From: Lysobacterales bacterium
GTDB taxonomy: Bacteria; Pseudomonadota; Gammaproteobacteria; Xanthomonadales; SZUA-36
NCBI GenBank assembly: GCA_029287515.1
Contig: JARFQZ010000146.1
Location: 1 to 9,624 of the forward strand
Direction of reading: 5' to 3'
DNA length: 9,624 nucleotides
Numbering within the stretch: the stretch's first letter is position 1; the number at the start of each line of letters is the position of its first letter. Both the position numbers and the translations under genes were made by a program. The notes beneath the pieces were generated by a model. That model was not told where the DNA came from. It saw only the letters and a list, made by a program, of their open reading frames with translations, and searched no databases. Shown here piece after piece: positions 1 to 6,299 of this stretch.

Positions 1-933
1 CCCCTGATTGGGGCGACCGCTGCCTTCGGCATAGCCCTTGCGATGCAGAAGGACAGCAGCGACCAATCCCTGGAAACTGTTTCGGGGAATCTGCTGGCCA
101 CACGACCCACGGCCGTCAATCTCCGCTGGGCACTGGCCCGGATGGTTGAAGAGCTTTTACCCCTGGACACTCTCGAAAGACCGCCCGCGGCTTACGAATT
201 GTGCCGGAGAATCTGCGACGAAGACGTCGAAATCAACTTCCGGATTGGCCGGAACGGCCTGGGCCTGATCCGGAATATATGGGAAGAGAAGCGGGACCGG
301 AATGACGTGATTCACATCCTCACGCACTGCAATGCCGGCTGGCTGGCCACGGTGGATTGGGGCACGGCGCTCTCACCGATTTACCAGGCGCACGATGCCG
401 GTATCCCGGTACACGTCTGGGTGGACGAGACCCGCCCGCGCAACCAGGGTGCTGCGCTGACCTGCTGGGAACTGGCTGCCCACGGTGTTCCGCACGATCT
501 GATCGTCGACAACGCCGGCGGGCACCTGATGCAGCACGGTAAAGTAGACCTCTGTATCACCGGAACGGACCGCACTGCGAGAAGTGGTGACGTCTGCAAC
601 AAGATTGGCACCTACCTGAAGGCCCTGGCCGCCAACGACAATGACGTGCCGTTTTACGTTGCGTTGCCGGGGCCGACCATCGACTGGGAAATGGACGACG
701 GCGTCAGCGGCATCCCGATCGAGGAGCGTGATCCGGCGGAAGTGACGTCAGTCGGCGGCCGGCTGAAGGACGGTGCGATCGCTTCGGTCCGGATCACTCC
801 CGATGAGGTATCGGCCCGCAATTTCGCGTTCGACGTGACGCCGGCGCGGCTGGTTACCGGCCTGATTACAGAGCGCGGTGTCTGCGAGGCCAGCGAGGAA
901 GGTCTCCGGTCCCTGTACCCGGAACAGGAGTGA
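1..933 (+). CDS. mtnA: S-methyl-5-thioribose-1-phosphate isomerase (MtnA), 5' end missing
   Basis: Partial gene whose reading frame is open from base 1. The first codons give PLIGATAAFGIALA, the tail of the conserved RGAPxIGxxAAxG motif of the MtnA / eIF2B-like isomerase family. The true start therefore lies upstream and about 50 residues are missing; the ATG at 43 would cut this motif. MtnA converts 5-methylthioribose-1-phosphate (and 5-deoxyribose-1-phosphate) to the ribulose-1-phosphate form in salvage of methylthioadenosine, in the cytosol. Visible signatures are the catalytic Cys in THCNAG (codon 328-330), VDETRPRNQGA, and the catalytic Asp in GTDR (codon 568-570), followed by GDVCNKIGTYLKALAA and a C-terminal VTGLITERGV. 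The GTDR / GDVCNKIGTY version differs from the more common GADRIAxNGD(V/T)ANKIGTY, so this may be a subgroup. The stop is 7 nt before the aldolase start, implying an operon. Family call is secure; substrate preference is inferred from the neighbour. Confidence 0.95.
   Translation, partial: PLIGATAAFGIALAMQKDSSDQSLETVSGNLLATRPTAVNLRWALARMVEELLPLDTLERPPAAYELCRRICDEDVEINFRIGRNGLGLIRNIWEEKRDRNDVIHILTHCNAGWLATVDWGTALSPIYQAHDAGIPVHVWVDETRPRNQGAALTCWELAAHGVPHDLIVDNAGGHLMQHGKVDLCITGTDRTARSGDVCNKIGTYLKALAANDNDVPFYVALPGPTIDWEMDDGVSGIPIEERDPAEVTSVGGRLKDGAIASVRITPDEVSARNFAFDVTPARLVTGLITERGVCEASEEGLRSLYPEQE
925..930 (+). promoter_or_regulatory. Ribosome binding site of the class II aldolase
   Basis: CAGGAG lies 10 nt before the ATG at 941, inside the last codons of mtnA. 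It fixes the aldolase start at 941 rather than at an in-frame ATG at 878. The longer start would add 21 residues overlapping mtnA with no resemblance to the family N-terminus. Confidence 0.6.
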
Positions 934-940
934 CAATCGC

Positions 941-1579
941 ATGTCGGAGGAGTTGAGGCGACAACTGATCGATACCGCGCTGGAAATGAACCGCAGCGGC
1001 ATCAACCAGGGCACCTCGGGAAACCTGAGCGTCCGGATGGGGGAAGGAATGTTGATCACGCCGTCCGGCATACCGTACCCGGCCCTGGTCCCCCGTGACA
1101 TCGTGTATGTCGACCATTCGGGCAAAAGTGACGGTTCGCGGAAACCTTCCTCTGAATGGCGTATCCATTCTGATATTTACAAAGCCCGTGAAGACGCGCG
1201 GGCCATTCTGCACGCTCACCCGGCCGAGTGCGTAGCCCTGGCATGCATGCAAAAAGCGATTCCGGCTTTCCATTACATGGTGGCTGTTGCGGGGGGCAGG
1301 GATATCCGCTGTGCGCCTTACGCGACCTTCGGCACCCAGGAACTGTCTGACCATGTGCTCGAGGCTTTGCGTGGCAGGAAAGCCTGCCTGATGGCCAATC
1401 ACGGGCTCGTCTGCCTGGAAACAGGGCTCGACAAGGCCCTGTCACTGGCGATCGAGGTGGAGCAGTTGGCGAAATCCTATTTGCGCTGTCTTGCTGTCGG
1501 AGATCCGGTGTTGCTGGACAGCGAAGAAATGGACCGCGTGCTTTTGAAGTTCAAGTCTTACGGCGTGCAGGACAGCTAG
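941..1579 (+). CDS. fucA: Class II FucA-type aldolase, probable 5-methylthioribulose-/5-deoxyribulose-1-phosphate aldolase
   Basis: A 212-residue zinc-dependent class II aldolase that aligns end to end with L-fuculose-1-phosphate aldolase (E. coli FucA, about 215 aa). Zn ligands and catalytic residues are present with a one-residue offset: Glu72 in SSEWRIH, His91 and His93 in LHAHPAE, His154 in ANHGLVC. QGTSGNLSVR (23-32) is the phosphate-binding loop and HYM (111-113) holds the catalytic-site Tyr. These enzymes cleave 1-phosphoketoses to dihydroxyacetone phosphate plus an aldehyde. Directly behind mtnA, the likely substrate is 5-methylthioribulose-1-phosphate or 5-deoxyribulose-1-phosphate, as for Ald2 of the DHAP shunt in Rhodospirillum rubrum and some E. 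coli, giving (methylthio)acetaldehyde or acetaldehyde. No fucose genes are in view. The gene symbol states the family; the shunt role is inferred. Its stop codon overlaps that of the convergent alanine racemase. Confidence 0.88.
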   Translation: MSEELRRQLIDTALEMNRSGINQGTSGNLSVRMGEGMLITPSGIPYPALVPRDIVYVDHSGKSDGSRKPSSEWRIHSDIYKAREDARAILHAHPAECVALACMQKAIPAFHYMVAVAGGRDIRCAPYATFGTQELSDHVLEALRGRKACLMANHGLVCLETGLDKALSLAIEVEQLAKSYLRCLAVGDPVLLDSEEMDRVLLKFKSYGVQDS

Positions 1580-2673
1580 GTTACGCGGCCTGGCCCGCCG
1601 AGAAACTTCCGCCTGGCCCGCTGACTCAGCCGGGTGAGTATTTCGTAATTGATCGTGCCGGCCCGCTCGGCCACTTCCTCCAGGCTGATGTCCGGTCCGA
1701 TCAGGTCGACCATTTGCCCGGGCTGGACCATTTCCGGTGGGACGCCGGTAACATCCAGTGTAATCAGGTCCATCGACACCCGGCCAACCACCGGCACGCG
1801 GTGGCCCCCGACCGAGGCTACCCCCCGGTTCCCCAGCGACCACGGGTAACCGTCTGCGTAACCCGTGCCGACCGTGGCGATCATCGTATCTGACCCGGCC
1901 TCGTGAGTTGCGCCATAACCCACGGTGGTTCCCTTGCTGACTTCCCTGAGCTGAAGGACGCGGCTCTGGACGCGAAGCACCGGTTGAAGCGGGGGCGTAT
2001 CACTTAGGTAGGGGTTCCCCCCGAACAATGCGATACCGATGCGCGCCATGTCACCCGACCAGGGCTCCCCCAGCAGTCCGCCGGCCGAGTTACCGACGCT
2101 GGTGGGCGCAGGCGGGAGCATCTTGCGCAAGCGGTTGAACTGCTCCAGTTGCCGGCGGGATTTGTCCGTTTCAGAGTCATCAGCACAGGCGTAATGGGTC
2201 ATGACGTACCGCGTATCCAGCCAATCGAGATCATCACTGCGCCGCAGGAGTTCGTTGAGGTCGGGCTCGCCGAAACCCAGCCTGGTCATACCGGTATCAA
2301 TATGGATGATGGCCGGAAGCGGGCGCCCCAGTTCACGGGCCTGGTCAGCCCAAAGGATGCTGTGGGCCGGCGATATGAGCACCGGCACGAGTTGGTGCTT
2401 GCAGAATGCGTCCAGGCTGACTTCGGTGACACCCTCGAGAACAAAGACTTCCGCGTCTGGCAGCAGTGATCGCAGCGTGATGCCTTCCCGGAATGTAGCG
2501 GTGAAGAACTGGCTGCATCCTGCATGCCACAGCGCTGGCGCAATGTGGCTGATGCCCAGGCCATAAGCATCGGCCTTGACGACCGCGGCACAGGAGGCCG
2601 GGCGCAACTGCTCGCGGCAGAATCGATAATTTGCCTCGAGCGAATCGAGGTCAACGGTGATGAGTGTGCTCAA
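1576..2673 (-). CDS. alr: Alanine racemase (PLP-dependent)
   Basis: A 365-residue fold-type III PLP enzyme interconverting L- and D-alanine, supplying D-Ala for peptidoglycan. The PLP Schiff-base lysine is Lys33 in VVKADAYG. The second catalytic base is Tyr253 in VGYGATHEA. Arg131 (HIDTGMTRLG) and Arg211 (ARIGIALFG, facing the PLP pyridine N) are present, as is the substrate-loop Met of GRVSMDL. Length is normal for Alr/DadX and no signal peptide is visible, so it is cytoplasmic rather than a periplasmic broad-spectrum racemase. The start is TTG: the in-frame TGA of the upstream aldehyde dehydrogenase lies only 15 nt before it, and no ATG or GTG falls between that TGA and the conserved N-terminus (ITVDLDSLEANYR). 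A weak GGAA lies 8 nt upstream. It is probably cotranscribed with the dehydrogenase. Alr versus catabolic DadX cannot be told apart here. Confidence 0.93.
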   Translation of the reverse strand: MSTLITVDLDSLEANYRFCREQLRPASCAAVVKADAYGLGISHIAPALWHAGCSQFFTATFREGITLRSLLPDAEVFVLEGVTEVSLDAFCKHQLVPVLISPAHSILWADQARELGRPLPAIIHIDTGMTRLGFGEPDLNELLRRSDDLDWLDTRYVMTHYACADDSETDKSRRQLEQFNRLRKMLPPAPTSVGNSAGGLLGEPWSGDMARIGIALFGGNPYLSDTPPLQPVLRVQSRVLQLREVSKGTTVGYGATHEAGSDTMIATVGTGYADGYPWSLGNRGVASVGGHRVPVVGRVSMDLITLDVTGVPPEMVQPGQMVDLIGPDISLEEVAERAGTINYEILTRLSQRARRKFLGGPGRVT

Positions 2674-2688
2674 GGAATGTATTCCGGG

Positions 2689-4113
2689 TCAGGCGGCGCC
2701 CATGATGGCTTTGACTTCTAGGAAATCTTCCAGTCCCATTACACCCCATTCACGGCCGTTGCCGGATTTCTTGTAGCCGCCAAAGGGCGCCATGACATCC
2801 GTGGGGGCGCCGTTGAGATGGACCATGCCGGTGCGCAGCCTGCGGGCAACCTGCATTGCTTCTTCCGTGCTGCCACCCCAGACGTATCCCGAAAGGCCGT
2901 ACTCGGAATCATTGGCCATCGCGACGGCTTCATCGATGTCGGAGTAGGGGATGATACAAAGCACCGGCCCGAAAATTTCCTCCCGGGCGATGGTCATTGA
3001 ATTGTTGACGTCGCGGAACACGGTGGGCCTGACAAAATATCCGGTTTCCAGGCCTTCCGGCTTGCCGGGGCCGCCCGCCGCGACTTTTGCTCCCTCCTCG
3101 ATGCCCGCCTCGATCAGGCCCTGGATTTTTTCGAATTGCGCCTCGCTGACCACCGGCCCGATATCCGTTTCCGGATCGTCCGGATGGCCGGGCCGGGTCG
3201 CGGCCGCGGTTTCCGCGGCAATAGCGACGGCCTGCCCGTACAGGCTTTCCGGTACCAGCATGCGGCTGGGTGCGTTGCAGGACTGTCCGCTGTTGTGGAA
3301 CAGGTTGTGTGCGCCGCTGGTGACGGCTTCTTTCAAAGGGGCGGATTCAAGGATGACGTTGGCGGATTTGCCGCCAAGTTCCTGCGTCACGCGCTTGACC
3401 GTGTCAGCCGCCGCCCTGGCGACCAGCACACCCGCCCGTGTGGATCCGGTGAACGACATCATGTCGATTCCTTCGTGTGAGGACAATGATGCACCGACGC
3501 CGGGGCCGTCACCATGCACCAGGTTGAAAACACCTGCAGGAACGCCTGCCGCGTCGAGGACTTCGGCGAACAGCGTTGCATTGACTGGCGCAATTTCACT
3601 GGGCTTGAGGACCATCGTACAACCCGCGGCCAGTGCGGGTGCAACCTTGCAGGCAATCTGGTTGATCGGCCAGTTCCAGGGCGTGATCAGTCCGCAGACC
3701 CCGACCGGCTCCCTGATGACTGTCGATTTGCCAATCGATTCCTCCAGCTTCAGTTCCTGCAGGGCGGCGATAGCGGCCCGCAGGTGCCCAAGACCGGAGC
3801 CTGTCTGTGCGCGAAGTGAAAACGGCGCCGGGGCGCCCATTTCCGAGGAAATGGCCGCGGCGATTTCGTCCCACCTGGCCTTGAAGGCGCTGACAATTTT
3901 TTCCAGTAATTCCAGCCGTTGATTTACCGACCATTGCGAATACTGTCCGAAAGCGGACTGTGCGGCTTTTACCGCGAGATCCACGTCTTCGGACTTGCCG
4001 AATGACACCCTCCCGATTATCTCTTCGGTTGACGGATTGATGATGTCGTGAGTGCTGCCGCCGATAGAATCGACCCATTCACCGTTGATGTAATTTTTCG
4101 TGCAGTCGTACAT
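2689..4113 (-). CDS. NAD-dependent aldehyde dehydrogenase family protein
   Basis: A 474-residue enzyme of the ALDH superfamily that oxidises an aldehyde to its carboxylic acid with NAD(P)+. The active-site set is complete: Asn147 (PWNWP), Lys170 (LKPSE), FTGST (221-225), Glu245 (TQELGGKS), nucleophile Cys279 (NSGQSCN) and Glu379 (EEIFGP). Glu173, three residues after Lys170, is the residue that binds the adenosine ribose in NAD-preferring members, so NAD+ is likelier than NADP+. The C-terminal MAPFGGYKKSGNGREWG ... EDFLEVKAI resembles the group around Rhodococcus CddD (6-oxolaurate dehydrogenase), from memory, but the substrate is unknown. The start is supported by AGGAA 7 nt upstream of the ATG. 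The gene is divergent from the acyl-CoA synthetase and followed by alr. It could serve the aldehyde made by the nearby aldolase, though it lies on the other strand. Confidence 0.93.
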   Translation of the reverse strand: MYDCTKNYINGEWVDSIGGSTHDIINPSTEEIIGRVSFGKSEDVDLAVKAAQSAFGQYSQWSVNQRLELLEKIVSAFKARWDEIAAAISSEMGAPAPFSLRAQTGSGLGHLRAAIAALQELKLEESIGKSTVIREPVGVCGLITPWNWPINQIACKVAPALAAGCTMVLKPSEIAPVNATLFAEVLDAAGVPAGVFNLVHGDGPGVGASLSSHEGIDMMSFTGSTRAGVLVARAAADTVKRVTQELGGKSANVILESAPLKEAVTSGAHNLFHNSGQSCNAPSRMLVPESLYGQAVAIAAETAAATRPGHPDDPETDIGPVVSEAQFEKIQGLIEAGIEEGAKVAAGGPGKPEGLETGYFVRPTVFRDVNNSMTIAREEIFGPVLCIIPYSDIDEAVAMANDSEYGLSGYVWGGSTEEAMQVARRLRTGMVHLNGAPTDVMAPFGGYKKSGNGREWGVMGLEDFLEVKAIMGAA

Positions 4114-4120
4114 TAATTAT

Positions 4121-4125
4121 TTCCT
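4121..4125 (-). promoter_or_regulatory. Ribosome binding site of the aldehyde dehydrogenase
   Basis: Read on the minus strand this is AGGAA, 7 nt before the ATG at 4113-4111. It supports that start. Confidence 0.6.
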
Positions 4126-4140
4126 GTCTGGTTTAAGGCG

Positions 4141-4171
4141 GGATAATTCCCTTATTATGTACGAATTATCC
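4141..4171. repeat. Perfect 9-bp inverted repeat, candidate operator
   Basis: GGATAATTC (4141-4149) and GAATTATCC (4163-4171) are exact reverse complements separated by 13 bp. The arms are 22 bp apart centre to centre, about two helical turns, which suits a dimeric regulator contacting one face of the DNA. Candidate -10 boxes for both directions lie in the spacer, so a protein bound here could control both transcripts. The regulator is not in the window and I do not recognise the motif. A hairpin role is less likely because the arms are AT-rich and there is no T-run. Confidence 0.55.
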
Positions 4172-4176
4172 ATGTT

Positions 4177-4182
4177 AGAGGA
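4177..4182 (+). promoter_or_regulatory. Ribosome binding site of the acyl-CoA synthetase
   Basis: AGAGGA is followed by a 7-nt spacer and the ATG at 4190. This is the best Shine-Dalgarno in the intergenic region and supports the chosen start. Confidence 0.65.
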
Positions 4183-4189
4183 CCCCTGA

Positions 4190-5818
4190 ATGCTTGGTTT
4201 GATGCAAGATTACCCGTTACTGGTTCACACGATTCTCGACCACGGCGCCCTTAATCACGGTGAGCGTGAAATGGTCACGCTCGGTGTTGAGGGCGAGATA
4301 AGACGTACGACGATTGCCGATGTGCGCAGGCGGTCTTTGCGGGTGGCCAGGGCGCTGGAAAAAGAAGGCATCAGGCAGGGTGACCGGATTGCGACCATGG
4401 CCTGGAACACGGAGCGGCACGTTGAGGCCTGGTTCGGCATCATGGGACATGGCGCCATTTGCCACACGCTCAATCCCAGGCTGTTTGCCGAGCAACTCGA
4501 TTACATCGTCAATCATGCGGAGGACCGGATCGTCTTCGTCGATACGACTTTTGTTCCCATCATGGAGGCGTTGAAGGAGCGCTTTCCAACAGTAGAGAAA
4601 TACATTGTGATGACCGATTCGGAGCACATGCCGGCAACTGCTTTGCCCAACGCAGTGGCCTTCGAGGACTGGATCGACGGTGTTGACGAAGACTACGAGT
4701 GGGCGAAACTCGATGAAAATACGGCAGCCGCGCTTTGTTATACCTCGGGAACGACCGGAAACCCCAAGGGTGTTCTTTATTCACATCGCTCGAATGTGCT
4801 GCATGGCCTGATGGTCAATCAGCCCGATGTCTTCGGCCTGCGCTCCGAGGACTCTATCCTGGCCATCGTCCCGATGTTCCACGCCAATGCCTGGGCGCTG
4901 ACATTCGCGGTGCCGGCAGCAGGCGCCAAGCTGGTGATGCCGGGCGCCGGCATGGACGGCGAAAGCATTTACCAGTTGCTCGACAGTGAAAAAGTTTCCT
5001 CGACCGCCGCGGTCCCGACGGTCTGGCTGGGCCTTCTTCAATACCTGGAACAAACCGGGAAGAAATTGCCGCACCTGAACAAGGTCGTCGTCGGCGGAGC
5101 GGCTTGCCCGCCGATGATGATCCGCAAATTCGAACTGGACTATGACGTCGAAGTGATTCACGGCTGGGGCATGACGGAAATGTCACCGGTGGGCACGACC
5201 GGCAAAATGAAACATGCCACGTCAACCCAGGACCGTGAGTCACAGCTTAAACTGAAGGAAAAGCAGGGCCGCACGCCGTTCCTGGTCGAGATGAAAATCG
5301 TCGATGATGACGGCAATGACCTGCCGCGTGACGGCAAGACATCGGGCCACCTGCTGGTCAAGGGGCCCTGCGTTTCCAGCGGGTATTTCAAGCTGGACGA
5401 GGACGTGCTGACCGGGGATGGCTGGTTCAATACCGGGGACATCGCGAACATCGATCCACTGGGCTTCATGCAGATCACCGACCGTGATAAGGACGTAATC
5501 AAGTCGGGCGGCGAATGGATTTCATCCATCGAGGTGGAGAATGTCGCCGTCGGTTGTCCGGGTGTAGGCGAAGCAGCTGTCATTGGACTTCCTCACCCCA
5601 AGTGGAGCGAGCGTCCGCTTCTGATCATTGTGCGGGAACCGGGGTCAGACGTGGGCGAGCAGGAAATACTGACATTCCTCGATGGAAAGATCGCCAAATG
5701 GTGGATGCCCGATGACGTCGTTTTCGTCGAAGAAATTCCCCATACCGCCACCGGTAAAATCCAGAAAATGGAATTACGTGAGCAGTTCAGCGATTTCGAG
5801 TTTTCGAGCCCGGCATAA
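4190..5818 (+). CDS. AMP-forming acyl-CoA synthetase, medium-chain / DmdB-like
   Basis: A 542-residue member of the ANL adenylating superfamily that activates a carboxylic acid to acyl-AMP and then acyl-CoA. Motifs in order: the ATP P-loop YTSGTTGNPKG (184-194), PMFHANAW (228-235), GWGMTEMSPV (325-334), the adenine/ribose-binding TGDIA (415-419), DRDKDVIKSGGEWIS (431-445) with the hinge Asp, and catalytic Lys523 in TGKIQK. The opening MLGLMQDYPLLVHTIL and overall length match the AlkK / DmdB branch (medium-chain fatty acid or 3-methylmercaptopropionate CoA ligases) better than the long-chain FadD branch. Trp235 sits where I recall a substrate-pocket tryptophan in DmdB. The exact acid cannot be read from sequence. 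The stop is 1 nt before fdsG, so it appears to lead the formate dehydrogenase operon, an unusual partner. No signal peptide is seen; cytosolic. Confidence 0.9.
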   Translation: MLGLMQDYPLLVHTILDHGALNHGEREMVTLGVEGEIRRTTIADVRRRSLRVARALEKEGIRQGDRIATMAWNTERHVEAWFGIMGHGAICHTLNPRLFAEQLDYIVNHAEDRIVFVDTTFVPIMEALKERFPTVEKYIVMTDSEHMPATALPNAVAFEDWIDGVDEDYEWAKLDENTAAALCYTSGTTGNPKGVLYSHRSNVLHGLMVNQPDVFGLRSEDSILAIVPMFHANAWALTFAVPAAGAKLVMPGAGMDGESIYQLLDSEKVSSTAAVPTVWLGLLQYLEQTGKKLPHLNKVVVGGAACPPMMIRKFELDYDVEVIHGWGMTEMSPVGTTGKMKHATSTQDRESQLKLKEKQGRTPFLVEMKIVDDDGNDLPRDGKTSGHLLVKGPCVSSGYFKLDEDVLTGDGWFNTGDIANIDPLGFMQITDRDKDVIKSGGEWISSIEVENVAVGCPGVGEAAVIGLPHPKWSERPLLIIVREPGSDVGEQEILTFLDGKIAKWWMPDDVVFVEEIPHTATGKIQKMELREQFSDFEFSSPA

Positions 5819-5819
5819 T

Positions 5820-6299
5820 ATGAGTTCCGCTGCTGTTTCACTGAAAGAAATTGTCGACGCTGCTGTTGCAGAGCATATCGGCAGCATCGGCGCATTGATG
5901 CCTGTGCTGCATTCGATCCAGGACAAGCTGGGCTTCATACCCGCCGAAGCCGTGCCGATGATGGGCCAGGCACTGAACCTGTCGCGGGCCGAAATCCAGG
6001 GTGTGATTGGCTTTTACCATGACTTCAGGACGGAGCCGGGTGGTGAGCACCTGGTGCAGCTCTGTCGCGCCGAGGCCTGCCAGGCCATGGGCTCTCGTGA
6101 ACTCGAACTGCACGTCAAGCAGCGTTTGGGTATCGATTTTGGCGGAACCACGGCTGACGGGCTGTTCAGCCTGGAGCCCGTTTACTGCCTGGGGAACTGT
6201 GCCTGCGCCCCTTCAGTGCGGATTAACGACGGTATCCATGCGCGTGTGACATCCGGTCAGTTCGATCAGCTTATCGATGGCCTGGAGGCGGACGAATGA
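5820..6299 (+). CDS. fdsG: NAD-dependent formate dehydrogenase gamma subunit (NuoE-like, [2Fe-2S])
   Basis: A 159-residue NuoE/HoxE/FdsG-family protein carrying one thioredoxin-like [2Fe-2S] cluster that relays electrons within the diaphorase part of soluble formate dehydrogenase. Cluster ligands are Cys82 and Cys87 (LCRAEACQ, C-x4-C) and Cys123 and Cys127 (YCLGNC, C-x3-C). The N-terminal helical part contains the family stretch GFIPAEAV ... IQGVIGFYHDF. The ATG at 5820 follows the synthetase TAA after a single base and has only a weak GAG upstream, so translational coupling is likely; longer in-frame starts would lie inside the synthetase and do not resemble the family. It overlaps fdsB by 4 nt (ATGA). 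NuoE of complex I is excluded by the downstream catalytic subunit. Confidence 0.92.
   Translation: MSSAAVSLKEIVDAAVAEHIGSIGALMPVLHSIQDKLGFIPAEAVPMMGQALNLSRAEIQGVIGFYHDFRTEPGGEHLVQLCRAEACQAMGSRELELHVKQRLGIDFGGTTADGLFSLEPVYCLGNCACAPSVRINDGIHARVTSGQFDQLIDGLEADE
6284..6288 (+). promoter_or_regulatory. Ribosome binding site of fdsB
   Basis: GGAGG lies 7 nt before the ATG at 6296, inside the end of fdsG. It is the strongest Shine-Dalgarno in the window and confirms the ATGA-overlap start. Confidence 0.7.

Larger units (their letters stand above)
4114..4189. promoter_or_regulatory. Divergent promoter region between aldehyde dehydrogenase and acyl-CoA synthetase
   Basis: 76 bp separate the two divergent start codons, and this is the only real intergenic DNA in the window. 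It is clearly richer in A+T than the flanking genes. Plus-strand TATTAT (4153-4158) and minus-strand CATAAT (4159-4154) are candidate -10 elements that overlap each other. Each would give a short leader of roughly 25-35 nt that still contains the Shine-Dalgarno of its gene. I see no convincing -35 match for either direction, which would fit activator-dependent or weak promoters. A perfect inverted repeat brackets the two candidate boxes. Confidence 0.5.

Noticed and set aside
866..1402. Minus-strand open frame of 178 codons across mtnA and the aldolase
   Set aside because: It spans the junction of two well-supported + strand genes and has no family resemblance.
941..1579. True L-fucose catabolic aldolase
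   Set aside because: Sequence alone allows it, but mtnA directly upstream and the lack of fucose isomerase or kinase genes in view make the methylthioribulose/deoxyribulose role more likely.
1588..1621. Direct repeat GCCTGGCCCGC (1588-1598 and 1611-1621), considered as a terminator or repeat element
   Set aside because: The copies are in the same orientation, lie within the alanine racemase C-terminal codons (Gly/Pro/Arg-rich), and have no T-run or hairpin. Chance in GC-rich coding DNA.
2951..3922. Long open frame (323 codons) on the + strand opposite the aldehyde dehydrogenase
   Set aside because: Its product is Ser/Pro/Ala-rich with no family motif and lies fully antisense to a gene with complete ALDH catalytic residues. 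It is a GC-bias shadow.
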